From positions 992,001 through 1,056,000 of the forward strand of contig CAWBZG010000002.1 in NCBI GenBank assembly GCA_963793245.1: a stretch of 64,000 nucleotides of DNA, read 5' to 3'. Made by a program: the position numbers and the translations under genes. Positions 24,490 through 33,889 of the stretch are shown here, piece after piece (within the stretch, counting starts at the first letter, position 1; each line of letters starts with the position of its first letter). Under the pieces are notes generated by a model, which did not search any database, was not told the DNA's origin, and was given only the letters and a program-made list of their open reading frames with translations. This DNA comes from CAXBBB01 sp963793245. Lineage in GTDB: Bacteria; Bacteroidota; Rhodothermia; Rhodothermales; BA12.

Positions 24490-24837
24490 GTGCAGTCCAT
24501 CACCCTAGACGTATTCCGTCTGCTCTCTACCGCCGTTCTCACTCTCGGTATACCGACCGTACTGCTTTTATGTGCGGGTTGGCTCATCAGGCGAAGAGTC
24601 GTTCCACGAATCCCCGCGACCGATCGGGAGAGCGAGCCGAACACTCGGTCCATTCAGGGTGATGCCAACGCGCACGGGGATACGATCTCAACTCCGTCGG
24701 GCGATGGAGCCTCTCGGCCCGTCGAGTCGGCTCCCATCGCGGTTGCCTCACAGCCCCTTTCTCCGCCGCTGTATTCCGGTGCCGATCATGCTCCACCACG
24801 GAAGCAGAAGCGATACCGCATCAGTCGATTGGTGTAA
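24490..24837 (+). CDS. Small membrane protein with low-complexity tail
   Basis: A 115-residue protein of unknown function. It has one N-terminal helix (VFRLLSTAVLTLGIPTVLLLCAGWLI), a basic boundary (RRRVVPR) and a Ser/Pro/Ala-rich soluble tail that ends in KQKRYRISRLV. GTG 24490 is the start. The arrangement parallels the 24062 gene: the helices align as xFRL(I/L)xTxxxTxxxxTxLL. The 122 bases between them contain an 18-bp imperfect palindrome (24432-24449), which could regulate this gene. Confidence 0.5.
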   Translation: MQSITLDVFRLLSTAVLTLGIPTVLLLCAGWLIRRRVVPRIPATDRESEPNTRSIQGDANAHGDTISTPSGDGASRPVESAPIAVASQPLSPPLYSGADHAPPRKQKRYRISRLV

Positions 24838-24921
24838 CGCGGTTGGGAGCATCGTCGCGCGTCGAAACAGAGGAGCCAGGCCAGCGCTACGATAGGGGTA
24901 TCCAAACCCTACCCTACAGAC

Positions 24922-25563
24922 ATGAGCTTGCCTAACAACGACTATCACAACGACCACATGGACGGCGAGGGCCACCTGCGGACCGAGAAAAAGCGTCGCC
25001 AGACGTTCGGAAAGCCGTGGCGTGAGCAGACGCTGATCGAGGACAACCCGATTCGCCTGAGCGAGGAAGCTGTCGAGTCGATGCTGCCCGATCTGGACGC
25101 ACTCCAGGCTTCGTTCTGGGTGATGTACCACCAGTACCACAAGCACCACTGGCTCGTCGAGGGACCGCAGTTCTTGCAGCTGCACAAGTTTCTCGAAGCC
25201 CACTACATCGAAGTCCACGATGATCTGGACGCGCTCGCCGAACGCATGACGGCGATCGGTGGCATCCCCACGAGCGACCCCGTAAATCAGGCCCGGTTGA
25301 GCGTGATCGAGCACGAACCCGAAGGCACGTACCGCATCCGCCCCTCGCTGGAGCACGACCGTACCGCAGAGGGCATTCTCTCCGAGTCGATCCGCGCGTC
25401 GATCACCAAGGCCAACAAGGTCAAGGACTATGGCACCGAGAAGCTGCTCAAACACATTCTGTTTCGCAGCGAAGACCGGGCGCACCACCTGGATCACTTC
25501 CTGGGCGAAGACACGCTCGAAATCGGACTGTCGGTCAAAGAGAAAGATCTCGTCACCGAGTAA
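24922..25563 (+). CDS. dps: Dps family ferritin-like DNA-protection protein
   Basis: A 213-residue Dps. The inter-subunit ferroxidase centre is complete: His in KHHWLVEG, His 12 residues later in LQLHKF, Asp 15 residues after that and Glu four further on (EVHDDLDALAER), that is H-x11-H-x14-D-x3-E. TAIGGIPTSDP is the conserved loop that follows. About 40 residues precede the ferritin fold and contain a basic patch (EKKRRQTFGKPW), longer than E. coli Dps and possibly used for DNA binding. It oxidises Fe(II) with peroxide and protects DNA in stress. The gene is monocistronic, with a terminator after it. Confidence 0.93.
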   Translation: MSLPNNDYHNDHMDGEGHLRTEKKRRQTFGKPWREQTLIEDNPIRLSEEAVESMLPDLDALQASFWVMYHQYHKHHWLVEGPQFLQLHKFLEAHYIEVHDDLDALAERMTAIGGIPTSDPVNQARLSVIEHEPEGTYRIRPSLEHDRTAEGILSESIRASITKANKVKDYGTEKLLKHILFRSEDRAHHLDHFLGEDTLEIGLSVKEKDLVTE

Positions 25564-25588
25564 ACCGCTCGCGCCACATCACCACACC

Positions 25589-25624
25589 AACGGCTCTCCG
25601 GCACCGCGTCGGGGAGCCGTTTGC
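25589..25624 (+). terminator. Intrinsic terminator after dps
   Basis: AACGGCTCTCC (25589-25599) pairs with GGGGAGCCGTT (25612-25622) with one wobble pair, followed by a short T run (the stem ends in TTT). It lies 26 bases after the dps stop. Confidence 0.7.
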
Positions 25625-25729
25625 GTGTGAGGATGCTGGAAGCCGAGCCGATGCGCGGCCTGCCAACTTGCAAGCGATGCCCGCGGGTGCGTAACGTCAT
25701 CAGACTCTCCCACCTCCATCCACCTCGCT

Positions 25730-26884
25730 ATGCCGGAGCCGACCGCCTTGCCGGATTCCTCTTCCCAAGCGCACACGCCCGCCGAAGCTCTCCGTCTACT
25801 CACCGACGATTTGCGCGACGAGCGCCAGCGTCGGGACATGACGCTCGAACAGGTCTACGAACGCACCCGCGTTCCGCTCGACGTGCTCCGCCAGTTCGAA
25901 AGCGATGGGTTGGTCGAGAGCACGATGTTCAATCAGGTCTACCTGCGCTCGTTGGTGCGCTCGTACGCGTTTGCCGTCGGACTGCCCGCTAAGGCGCTAA
26001 CCGAGGTGTTCGACAACGCTTCGGAGGGGCGCTACGACAAGGAGTGGATCACGCGCGCTGCCGCCAGCATCGACGCCGATCTGCGGAAAAAACTGGAGCG
26101 CGAAGCCGCCGAAGAGCGCAAGCGTCTCAAGGCCGAAGGCGACGAGATCAAACGACTCGAAGCCGAGCGCCGAGCGCGCGAAGCCGCCGAAAGCGAGGAC
26201 CAAGCCGAGCGCGAACGCGCCGAAGAGGAGTTGCGCACATTGGCCGCCCAGCGCGAAGCCGAAGACGCTCACCGCGCCGAGCAAGCGCAGCAGGCCGCCG
26301 TCGCGTCTGGAGCGAATTGGGAAACCGCGAGCGGGCGCTCTGCCGATCGTCCTCCTGCAGAACGAAAAGCGCGGCAGTCGACCTCGTCGGACACTCCCTG
26401 GGGAATCATCGGTGGTGCTGTATTGGCCTTGTTGCTGGTCGCGGCTGTCGCGTTTTGGATAGTTGGCGGCGACGACGAAGGGGACGGACAGGTCGCCCAA
26501 AACACCGAGCAGACGGACCCGGTCGAGACCAATCGCCCGCCTCCGCCTTCTCCGAGCGACATCACGCTGCCCGATCAACTCACCCTCGCTGTCCGCGCCG
26601 ATGGAGCGCCGATCCAAAACATCAAGATCAAGCGCGACGAAGACGTGCGGCGTCCCTACTGGATCGAGATCGACGAGAGTCGCGAGTTTCCGTTTACCGA
26701 CGAAGCCACGCTGTGTCTGACCGACGCGTGCCAGCCGCTGCCCGACTACGTCGTGGTGACGGTCGAAGGCACGCCGTTCCCCAAAAACGCCAGCGGAACG
26801 ACGACGATCACGCGCGATGCTGTCCGACAGGCGCTCGCGTCGGCGCAGGTACAGACGCCCGCCGCTGCCGACACGACGCAGTAA
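25730..26884 (+). CDS. RodZ-like helix-turn-helix membrane protein
   Basis: A 384-residue protein with the RodZ layout. Residues about 18-95 form a helix-turn-helix of the HTH_25 type (LTDDLRDERQRRDMTLEQVYERTRVPLDVLRQFESD, YLRSLVRSYAFAVGL). A long charged coiled coil follows (LRKKLEREAAEERKRLKAEGDEIKRLEAERRAREAAE), then one transmembrane helix (IIGGAVLALLLVAAVAFWIVGG) and a C-terminal beta-rich DUF4115-like domain (LTLAVRADGAPIQNIKIKRDED). RodZ links MreB to the membrane in rod-shaped cells; whether this one binds MreB cannot be seen. The unusually long coiled coil is the main oddity. ligA follows after 22 bases. Confidence 0.82.
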   Translation: MPEPTALPDSSSQAHTPAEALRLLTDDLRDERQRRDMTLEQVYERTRVPLDVLRQFESDGLVESTMFNQVYLRSLVRSYAFAVGLPAKALTEVFDNASEGRYDKEWITRAAASIDADLRKKLEREAAEERKRLKAEGDEIKRLEAERRAREAAESEDQAERERAEEELRTLAAQREAEDAHRAEQAQQAAVASGANWETASGRSADRPPAERKARQSTSSDTPWGIIGGAVLALLLVAAVAFWIVGGDDEGDGQVAQNTEQTDPVETNRPPPPSPSDITLPDQLTLAVRADGAPIQNIKIKRDEDVRRPYWIEIDESREFPFTDEATLCLTDACQPLPDYVVVTVEGTPFPKNASGTTTITRDAVRQALASAQVQTPAAADTTQ

Positions 26885-26906
26885 ACTCCGCCTCTGACTT
26901 TCTGCC

Positions 26907-29099
26907 GTGTCTGATTCCGGTCCACTCTTCGCCGCATCCGCTCAACCCAATCCCGAGCAGGCGCTCGTCGCCCGGACGCGCACGCTGTTAGATCGGCTCT
27001 TTTCCGAGGGTACTCCGCCGCAAGAGGCTGAGGCCACAACGTGGGCGGCTGAACTTCGCGACGTGATTCGCGCGCACGGTCGCCGCTACTACGCGCACGA
27101 CCAGCCGCTCATCCCGGACGGCGAGTATGATCGATTGTACGGAGCGCTCGTTGCCGCCGAAACCGCGTTCCCCGAGTTGGTGACGTCCGATTCGCCCACG
27201 CAGCGCGTCGGTGCGCCACCGTCGGACGGTTTTCAGAAGCACACGCACCCGACACCGTTGTTGTCGCTGGGCAACGCGTTCAATCTGGACGATGTGCGGG
27301 CGTGGTATGCGCGCTGCACCAAAGGGTTGGACGGCCGCGAGCCTGCGCTGACAGCTGAACTCAAGATCGACGGGCTGGCGCTGGCGTTGACGTATCGCGA
27401 CGGCGCTTTGGAAACGGCGGCGACGCGCGGCAACGGCTACGTCGGCGAGAACATCACGTCGAACGTGCGGACGATTCGCGCTATCGGACTGCGGATGACA
27501 GATGCTCCAACTTCGGTCGAAGTGAGGGGCGAGGTGTACATGGCGAAGTCAGAGTTCGAAGCGTTCAACGCACGCCAGGTTGAAGCGGAAGAAAAGACGT
27601 TCGCCAATCCGCGCAACGCCGCCGCCGGAAGCCTACGCCAACTCGATCCCACCGTGACGGCCCAGCGCCCGCTGCGGTTTTTTGGCTACGGACTAGGGCC
27701 AGTTGATGGCGCGGACGAGTTGCCATTGGGCCAGTTCGAGGCCATCCGGTGGATGGCCGCCCGCGGCGTCGCCACCAACCCACACGCGACGTTCTGCGCG
27801 ACGCTCGACGAAGCCCTCGCCATCTGTGAGCGATGGACCGAGGACCGCGACTCCCTTGACTACGAGATCGACGGCGTCGTGCTCAAAGTCGACGCGTTCG
27901 CCGATCAGCAAGCGCTAGGCTTCGTCTCCAATGCGCCCCGCTGGGCCATCGCCTTCAAGTTTCCGGCGCGCGAAGCCACGACGACGCTCGTCGGCATCGA
28001 CGTCAACGTCGGTCGGACTGGGGCGATCAAGCCGGTCGCGAGTCTGGCCCCGGTCCGCATTGGCGGCGTCACGGTTTCTCAGGCGACGCTCCACAACGGC
28101 GATTACATCTCCGACCGCGACATTCGCATCGGCGATACGGTCGTCGTCGAACGCGCGGGCGACGTGATCCCCAAAGTCGTGCGCGTGATCGAAGAGGCGC
28201 GTCCCGACGGGCTTGAGCCGTGGTCGATGCCGACGGTGTGTCCCTCGTGCGGATCGGTCCTGGTGAGAGAGGAGGACGAGGCCGATCTGTACTGCATCTC
28301 GTCCGAATGCCCGGCGCAGTTCATCCGCTTGGTCGAGCACTTCGCCGCTCGCAACGCGATGGACATCGACGGAATGGGCAGCAAACTGGCTGTCCAACTC
28401 GTCGAGGCCGGACTCATCGCCCACCTGGACGACATCTTCAGTCTGACGATGGAGCAACTCGTCCCGCTCGAACGCTTCGCCGAGAAAAAAGCCGAGCGCT
28501 TGCTGGCTGGAATCGACGTGGCGCGCGGTCGTCCGCTCGGACGGTTGCTGTTCGGCATGGGCATCCGTCACGTCGGGGCGACCGTCGGCGAGTTGCTGGC
28601 GATGCACTACGCGTCGCTCGAAGCGCTAGGCAAGGCAGGCGTCGACGAACTGGCGGCTATCGACGGCGTCGGGCCGATCATCGCCCAGAGCGTGTTCGAC
28701 TGGTTTGGGGCCGACGAGAATAAAGCGCTGGTCGACCGCCTCCGAGCCGTCGGTGTTAATACCAAGCGCTTGCCCAGCGAACCTGTGTTCTCGCACGAGC
28801 CGACCGAGGGGCCGTTGGCGGGAAAAGCGTTCGTCATCACAGGCACGCTGCCGGGCATCAGCCGGACCGACGCAGCGACGGCGCTCAAGGCGGCAGGGGG
28901 ACGTGTGGCGTCGAGCGTGAGCAAAAAGACCGATTATCTGGTCGCTGGATCGTCGGCAGGCTCTAAGCTCGACAAGGCGACCAAGCTGGGCGTTGCAGTT
29001 CTCGACTGGGAAGGCGCACTGGCATTGATCGAGGCTGCATCCGGCGCTGAAATCGCGCCCGGACAGGAAGCCGACGACGCGCCGCCCGCGAATGGGTAG
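26907..29099 (+). CDS. ligA: NAD+-dependent DNA ligase LigA
   Basis: Seals nicks during replication and repair, using NAD+. The 730-residue protein has domain Ia (HGRRYYAHDQPLIPDGEYDRLY), the adenylation motif LTAELKIDGLALALTY with the catalytic Lys near 152, the OB domain (GRTGAIKPVASLAPV), a Cys4 zinc finger (CPSCGSVLVREEDEADLYC, then C in SSEC), the HhH repeats (GIRHVGATVGELLA), and a C-terminal BRCT domain (LAGKAFVITGTLPGISRTDAATALKAAGGRV). GTG 26907 follows a C/T-rich leader (CTCCGCCTCTGACTTTCTGCC). An N-terminal extension of about 30 residues and a short acidic tail make it longer than E. coli LigA. Confidence 0.97.
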   Translation: MSDSGPLFAASAQPNPEQALVARTRTLLDRLFSEGTPPQEAEATTWAAELRDVIRAHGRRYYAHDQPLIPDGEYDRLYGALVAAETAFPELVTSDSPTQRVGAPPSDGFQKHTHPTPLLSLGNAFNLDDVRAWYARCTKGLDGREPALTAELKIDGLALALTYRDGALETAATRGNGYVGENITSNVRTIRAIGLRMTDAPTSVEVRGEVYMAKSEFEAFNARQVEAEEKTFANPRNAAAGSLRQLDPTVTAQRPLRFFGYGLGPVDGADELPLGQFEAIRWMAARGVATNPHATFCATLDEALAICERWTEDRDSLDYEIDGVVLKVDAFADQQALGFVSNAPRWAIAFKFPAREATTTLVGIDVNVGRTGAIKPVASLAPVRIGGVTVSQATLHNGDYISDRDIRIGDTVVVERAGDVIPKVVRVIEEARPDGLEPWSMPTVCPSCGSVLVREEDEADLYCISSECPAQFIRLVEHFAARNAMDIDGMGSKLAVQLVEAGLIAHLDDIFSLTMEQLVPLERFAEKKAERLLAGIDVARGRPLGRLLFGMGIRHVGATVGELLAMHYASLEALGKAGVDELAAIDGVGPIIAQSVFDWFGADENKALVDRLRAVGVNTKRLPSEPVFSHEPTEGPLAGKAFVITGTLPGISRTDAATALKAAGGRVASSVSKKTDYLVAGSSAGSKLDKATKLGVAVLDWEGALALIEAASGAEIAPGQEADDAPPANG

Positions 29100-29138
29100 A
29101 TTAGGCCACCGCCGACCGCTCCCTTACGCCCACCGCAC

Positions 29139-30698
29139 GTGCTGACTCCACTAGACTTCATCGTAATCGGCACCTATCTCGTCGGCATCGCGGCGTTTGG
29201 CGTGCTCACGAGCGGCAAGCAAACCTCGACGACCGATTATTTCCTTGGAGGACGCGACCTGCCTTGGTGGGCCGTCAGCTTCTCGGTCGTCGCGACCGAA
29301 ACGAGTACGCTAACGGTGATCGGGATTCCCGCGGTGACCTATGGAGGATCGTTCACGTTTTTGCAGATCACGATTGGCTACATACTCGGACGCATCGTCG
29401 TGTCGATGCTCTTCTTGCCGCGCTACTTCAAAGGCTCGATGTCGACGGCCTACGAGTTTCTGGGCCAACGCTTCGGCGACGCGATGCGCGCTACGGCAGC
29501 GGGCACATTCATGATCACGCGCCTGCTGGCCGACGGAGTCCGCCTGTTCGCGACTGCAATTCCACTTCGCGTCATCGCTGTTTCTATGGGCTACGACGAG
29601 GTGTCGTACGGACTCATCATCGCTGCAATCGCGCTCATCACGGTCGCCTACACACTCGTCGGCGGCATCAAAGCCGTCGTCTGGATGGATGCGATTCAGA
29701 TGGGCTTGTACGTCGGTGGCGGCATCATTGCGGCGATGCTGTTGCTCGGTGACGTACCCGCGACGTGGTGGGCAGATGCAGGGGAGGCAGGCAAACTGGC
29801 GCTCTTCGACTTCGGCTTTGGCGAGTCGCTCAGCGCGTGGCTCACGACGCCCTACGTGTTTTGGACAGCCGTCTTGGGCGGGGGAATATTCGCGATGGCG
29901 TCGCACGGCACGGACCACCTGATCGTGCAGCGCTTGCTCACGTGCCGCGACGAAGCAGACGCTAAGAAAGCGCTCATCGCGAGCGGCTTCCTGGTGATGC
30001 TGCAGTTTGCCCTGTTCTTGTTTGTCGGCCTGCTGCTGTGGGCGCATTACGGCGGAGTAAGCCCCGCCGATCTGGGACTCGCCAACGGCAACGAGATCTT
30101 TCCGCGCTACCTGATCGAAGGACTTCCTCCCGGACTATCGGGACTGATCCTGGCGGGCATCATTGCAGCGGCTATGAGCACGCTCTCGTCGTCGCTCAAC
30201 TCACTGGCTTCGTCGTCGCTCTTCGACCTGTACGAGCGGCTGGGAGGGCGTCCGCTGAGCGATGAGCAGGCGCTCCGGCTCTCGCGTGTACTCACGCTGG
30301 TTTGGGGACTGGTGTTCATCGCATCGGCTCTGCTCTTCACCGACTACACTGGACCGGTCATCGAATTGGGGCTGAGCATCGCTTCGTTCACGTACGGCGG
30401 ACTGCTCGGCATTTTCCTGCTGGGCTTGCTTAACAGTCGTCCCAATCAGCAGGATGGCGTAATCGCGTTCCTGATCTCGATCGTACTGCTGTTCTTGATC
30501 GTCAAAGGCGTTTGGTACAGCCCCGCCGATGGTTGGATGATGGAACTGATGCTGAGTGGCTCGCCCGAAGGATTTGGACCTATTGGCTGGCCGTGGTACG
30601 TCGCCATCGGCTCGGCGATCACACTCGTCGTCGGGTCGCTTCTCGCACTCCGCCACCCGGCTCCGCCCGCAGACGTATCGACCCAGGTTCGCGCATGA
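29139..30698 (+). CDS. Sodium:solute symporter family (SSS) transporter
   Basis: A 519-residue membrane protein of the SSS family with about 13 transmembrane helices. The family features are LDFIVIGTYLVGIAAFGVL at the start, TDYFLGGRDLPWWAVSFSVVATETSTLTVIGIPAV, AYTLVGGIKAVVWMDAIQMGLYVGGG and AAAMSTLSSSLNSLASSSLFDLYERL, which contains the Na2-site Ser/Thr region. GTG 29139 is the likely start (MLTPLDF). It takes up a solute with Na+; the substrate cannot be predicted. Its stop overlaps the start of the PgpH gene (ATGA at 30695), so the two are translationally coupled. Confidence 0.92.
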   Translation: MLTPLDFIVIGTYLVGIAAFGVLTSGKQTSTTDYFLGGRDLPWWAVSFSVVATETSTLTVIGIPAVTYGGSFTFLQITIGYILGRIVVSMLFLPRYFKGSMSTAYEFLGQRFGDAMRATAAGTFMITRLLADGVRLFATAIPLRVIAVSMGYDEVSYGLIIAAIALITVAYTLVGGIKAVVWMDAIQMGLYVGGGIIAAMLLLGDVPATWWADAGEAGKLALFDFGFGESLSAWLTTPYVFWTAVLGGGIFAMASHGTDHLIVQRLLTCRDEADAKKALIASGFLVMLQFALFLFVGLLLWAHYGGVSPADLGLANGNEIFPRYLIEGLPPGLSGLILAGIIAAAMSTLSSSLNSLASSSLFDLYERLGGRPLSDEQALRLSRVLTLVWGLVFIASALLFTDYTGPVIELGLSIASFTYGGLLGIFLLGLLNSRPNQQDGVIAFLISIVLLFLIVKGVWYSPADGWMMELMLSGSPEGFGPIGWPWYVAIGSAITLVVGSLLALRHPAPPADVSTQVRA

Positions 30699-33172
30699 AG
30701 ACGTTTCTCGACCGCTTCGGACTGAGTCGCGATCCTGCCGCCCCGCTCGACGATGTGGCGCCGGATTCCGGGCGGCGGTTCCTGCTGGCACGCATCGCCA
30801 TCTTCCTGCTCCTCGTTGCCCTGACGGTACTGGCATTCCCGCGTCAGAAGTCGTGGACGTTCGAGGCCAACCTGGGGGAGCGGTGGACCGATGAGACGCT
30901 GACGGCGCCGTTCGACTACGCGATTTTCAAGTCGCCTGAGACCCTGGCTACCGAGCGCCGCGAAGCGCGCAACACGCGTCCGCAACTGTTTCGTCCGAGG
31001 GAAGATGCGGATGCATCAATGGCAGAAGCCCGCGACACGCTAGCGAGCCAGCTTACCAACGTGTTTTCTCATTACCGTGGCTATCTGGCAGCACGTGAGC
31101 TTGGAGATCGGCAGACGGCGCTGCGCGATTCTGCGGCGTTCGAGCGGTCCAGAGCGCGCACTCAGTTGGGCCTGGCCGGGCGTCAGTGGGGCGTACTGAT
31201 GGAGGCTGCTGAAAACGATCCCAGTTTATCGCTCGTCCGTGAATTGATCGGCGCTGCCTATCAGGAATCACGCTCGCTGAGCGCATTCGGGGTAGTCGAT
31301 GTACCCATCGACAGCATCAAGACCGAAATCATTTACATCAGAGATAAGGAAAGGGGTCAGGATCGACCCCGAAGCGTGGAGGAACTCTATGGGTTGGACG
31401 AAGCGTGGATAACTGCGGGAGGGCGCCTCGAATTTCGATACATGTCGGACCCCGAACTGGCCTCGATAGCCACTGCTTTCTTCCGGCGCATTTTCTCATC
31501 TACGCTCGAGTTTATGCGGGCTGAGACGTTCAACCAGTGGCAGGTGGCTGAGCAAAACATCCAGCCTACACTGGGCAGCGTAGAAGAGGGCGACGTGATC
31601 GTCGTGCGCGGACAAATCGTTACGACAGACGTAGCGCGCAAACTGGAGTCGCTGGCACGTGCGCGGACGAACCTGGGCGGCGCCGGGCTGGTCTGGCAAA
31701 CCGTGCTTGGACAGGCGCTGATTGCCGTTGCCGTCCTGTTCTTGTTTTATCTCTACTTGTACCTGCTGAGGCGGGCCATCTTCGACAACCTGAGGCAGTT
31801 CATCCTCGTGTCGATCATCGTCGGTACCACGATTGCGCTCTACGGCCTGTCGACGCGACTGGAGTTTGCCGATACCTACGTCGTTCCGGTTGCGCTGGCG
31901 TCTGTCCTGCTGACGATCCTGTTCGACTCGCGCGTCGGCATCTTTGCGACGATCTCGCTGGCGCTGCTGGGCGGGCACATGCTGAGCGACGATCTAGAGT
32001 TTACGTTTGCGACCCTGTTCGCGTGCACGCTCGCCGTCTTCAGCGTGCGCGACATCCGCAATCGGGGACAGATCTTCCTGACGGCTGGGTTGCTGATCCT
32101 GGCCTACGCCATCGCGCTCCTCGCCGCGCGTGCCGGACTGAGCGCCGATCTGAGCAAACTGGGCATCGACCTGATCTTTATCGCCGTCAACGGAGCGCTG
32201 CTGCTGTTCACGTATCCGCTGCTGTGGTTGTGCGAGCGCGCGTTCGGCATCACGACCGATCTGACACTGCTCGAGTTGTCGGACACCAATCGACCCGTTC
32301 TACGCGAACTCAGCCAGACGGCGCCCGGCACGTTCAACCACGTGATGCAGGTCGCCAACCTCGCCGAAACGTGCGCCGACGCCATCGGCGCCAACACGCT
32401 GCTCACGAGGGTCGGTGCACTCTACCACGACCTGGGCAAGATGCGCGCGCCGTCGTACTTCATCGAGAACCAGCGCGACGGTCACAACCCGCACGACGAC
32501 ATCGGCCCGGCACAGAGCGCTCGGATCATCGTCAAACACGTCCCCGACGGACTCGAAATCGGACGAACGGCACGGCTTCCCGCGGCTGTGCTGCGCTTCG
32601 TCGCCTCGCACCACGGCACGACGCGGATCGAATACTTCTACCGCCAGGCGTGCGCGGTACGCGAGGACACCGACCTGCCCGTCGACGAAGGCCTCTACCG
32701 CTACCCCGGACCGCGCCCTCGTTCGCGCGAGGAGGCCATCCTGATGCTTTCCGATTCTACCGAAGCCGCCAGCCGCAGTCTCAACGAGGTCAACGAGAAG
32801 ACGCTGACCAAACTGATCGACAAGCTCGTCGGCGACCGGGTGCGCGATGGGCAACTCGACGATTGCAGCCTGACCTTTCGCGACCTCAAAACGATCCGAG
32901 AAACGCTGCTCACCAGCCTCCTCGCCATCAACCACGGGCGCGTCGCCTATCCCGACGACGAAAAACCAGACGCATCAGAGGCGATGACGCCAAAGCCGGA
33001 CGAGCGCAATCCGCACGACGGAATCTCCGCTGCCATCGCCACAACCGACGCCGATCTCGACGAAGACGGCGATGGCGTCGTCGGCGATCCGACCAAACGC
33101 GCCGAAGCCCGCGCCGACGACGCGGCTGCTCCGATCCTCGAAAAGAAGCCTCCCCGCGACATCGACAGCTAA
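30695..33172 (+). CDS. PgpH/YqfF-type 7TM-HD c-di-AMP phosphodiesterase
   Basis: An 825-residue PgpH-like protein. It has one N-terminal transmembrane helix (FLLARIAIFLLLVALTVLAF), a large extracytoplasmic 7TMR-HDED region (about residues 50-330), seven helices in the middle (GQALIAVAVLFLFYLYLYLL onward), and a cytoplasmic HD domain: TAPGTFNHVMQVANLAETCADAIGANTLLTRVGALYHDLGKM, with HD at YHDLGKM, then ASHHGTTRIEYFY. PgpH proteins hydrolyse c-di-AMP to pApA. The C-terminal 80 residues are charged and low-complexity. ATG 30695 overlaps the TGA of the symporter gene; the longer upstream frame is a shadow of that gene. Confidence 0.9.
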   Translation: MKTFLDRFGLSRDPAAPLDDVAPDSGRRFLLARIAIFLLLVALTVLAFPRQKSWTFEANLGERWTDETLTAPFDYAIFKSPETLATERREARNTRPQLFRPREDADASMAEARDTLASQLTNVFSHYRGYLAARELGDRQTALRDSAAFERSRARTQLGLAGRQWGVLMEAAENDPSLSLVRELIGAAYQESRSLSAFGVVDVPIDSIKTEIIYIRDKERGQDRPRSVEELYGLDEAWITAGGRLEFRYMSDPELASIATAFFRRIFSSTLEFMRAETFNQWQVAEQNIQPTLGSVEEGDVIVVRGQIVTTDVARKLESLARARTNLGGAGLVWQTVLGQALIAVAVLFLFYLYLYLLRRAIFDNLRQFILVSIIVGTTIALYGLSTRLEFADTYVVPVALASVLLTILFDSRVGIFATISLALLGGHMLSDDLEFTFATLFACTLAVFSVRDIRNRGQIFLTAGLLILAYAIALLAARAGLSADLSKLGIDLIFIAVNGALLLFTYPLLWLCERAFGITTDLTLLELSDTNRPVLRELSQTAPGTFNHVMQVANLAETCADAIGANTLLTRVGALYHDLGKMRAPSYFIENQRDGHNPHDDIGPAQSARIIVKHVPDGLEIGRTARLPAAVLRFVASHHGTTRIEYFYRQACAVREDTDLPVDEGLYRYPGPRPRSREEAILMLSDSTEAASRSLNEVNEKTLTKLIDKLVGDRVRDGQLDDCSLTFRDLKTIRETLLTSLLAINHGRVAYPDDEKPDASEAMTPKPDERNPHDGISAAIATTDADLDEDGDGVVGDPTKRAEARADDAAAPILEKKPPRDIDS

Positions 33173-33176
33173 TCGA

Positions 33177-33383
33177 TCAGTCGAAGTCGCTGCACGACAT
33201 AAAGTAGTGGCACTGGGTGCAGCGATACTTGCAGCCCACGTTGTGCAACCGCGCCGAGCAGTTGGGGCAGAAGTCCCAGTAGCAGCCGTGCGACGCGCTG
33301 TCGGCTTGTGGAGCGCGAGGTTCAGACTCATCTAATGCGGCTTTCGCTTCGGAATCGTCCGTGTCGAACAGGTCGCGTTGCAT
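33177..33383 (-). CDS. Small zinc-ribbon protein, function unknown
   Basis: A 68-residue protein whose C-terminal half is a zinc ribbon: FCPNCSARLHNVGCKYRCTQCHYFMSCSDFD gives C-x2-C and C-x2-C pairs, plus further cysteines. The N-terminal half is acidic (FDTDDSEAKAALDESEPRA). ATG 33383 (MQRDLFDTDDSE) was chosen. It lies 11 bases after the membrane protein gene and ends 4 bases from the convergent PgpH gene. I know no function; it may bind nucleic acid or protein through the ribbon. Confidence 0.7.
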   Translation of the reverse strand: MQRDLFDTDDSEAKAALDESEPRAPQADSASHGCYWDFCPNCSARLHNVGCKYRCTQCHYFMSCSDFD

Positions 33384-33394
33384 CGGAGGGTTGT

Positions 33395-33889
33395 TCAGGC
33401 GCGCTGGGCTTCGGCGAGAGCGTCGCGTAGGGCGAGTGGATCGCGCCAGTCGTAGGCGTCGAGTTCGAGCGCCTGCTGGCTCCACGAAAAGTACAGCCCT
33501 TGCGCATCGGTCCGCAGGTTGCCGATGGACGAAAACGGCATCGGCACGCCGCGTGCCACCTGCCACGCCGACCGAGCGCCTACCAGCGGCGGCGACACGA
33601 CGATCTCGACGATGCGCGTCTGCAACCGAAACAGCGCGATTAAGGGGGAGAGGGCAGCGACGAGGCCGACGAGTATCCACAGCAACGGCGGAATCTGCCC
33701 GCCCTGCAGGGATTGCGTCATGCCCACCACCATCAGCGGTAGCAGTAACACCGCGATCGGGCTAGCCGATTCGCGTGTGAGCAGCATCGCTGGACTCAGC
33801 GCGCCGGCATGCTTGCGGCTTTCAAAGCGCGGCTGGTAGCGGGCTGGCTCGTCGGGCGGCAGCGCAGCGGGGAGCAGGTCAGATGGCAC
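33395..33889 (-). CDS. Two-helix membrane protein, function unknown
   Basis: A 164-residue protein with two adjacent transmembrane helices (IAVLLLPLMVVGMTQSL and PPLLWILVGLVAALSPLIALF, about residues 43-85), preceded by a proline-rich soluble N-terminus and followed by a C-terminal beta-rich part (IVEIVVSPPLVGARSAWQVARGVPMPFSSIGNLRTDAQGLYFSW). The helical hairpin followed by a beta domain resembles membrane-anchored PH-like proteins, but I cannot assign a family. The ATG at 33889 overlaps the end of pruA by 11 bases, so the two are probably coupled. Confidence 0.65.
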   Translation of the reverse strand: MPSDLLPAALPPDEPARYQPRFESRKHAGALSPAMLLTRESASPIAVLLLPLMVVGMTQSLQGGQIPPLLWILVGLVAALSPLIALFRLQTRIVEIVVSPPLVGARSAWQVARGVPMPFSSIGNLRTDAQGLYFSWSQQALELDAYDWRDPLALRDALAEAQRA

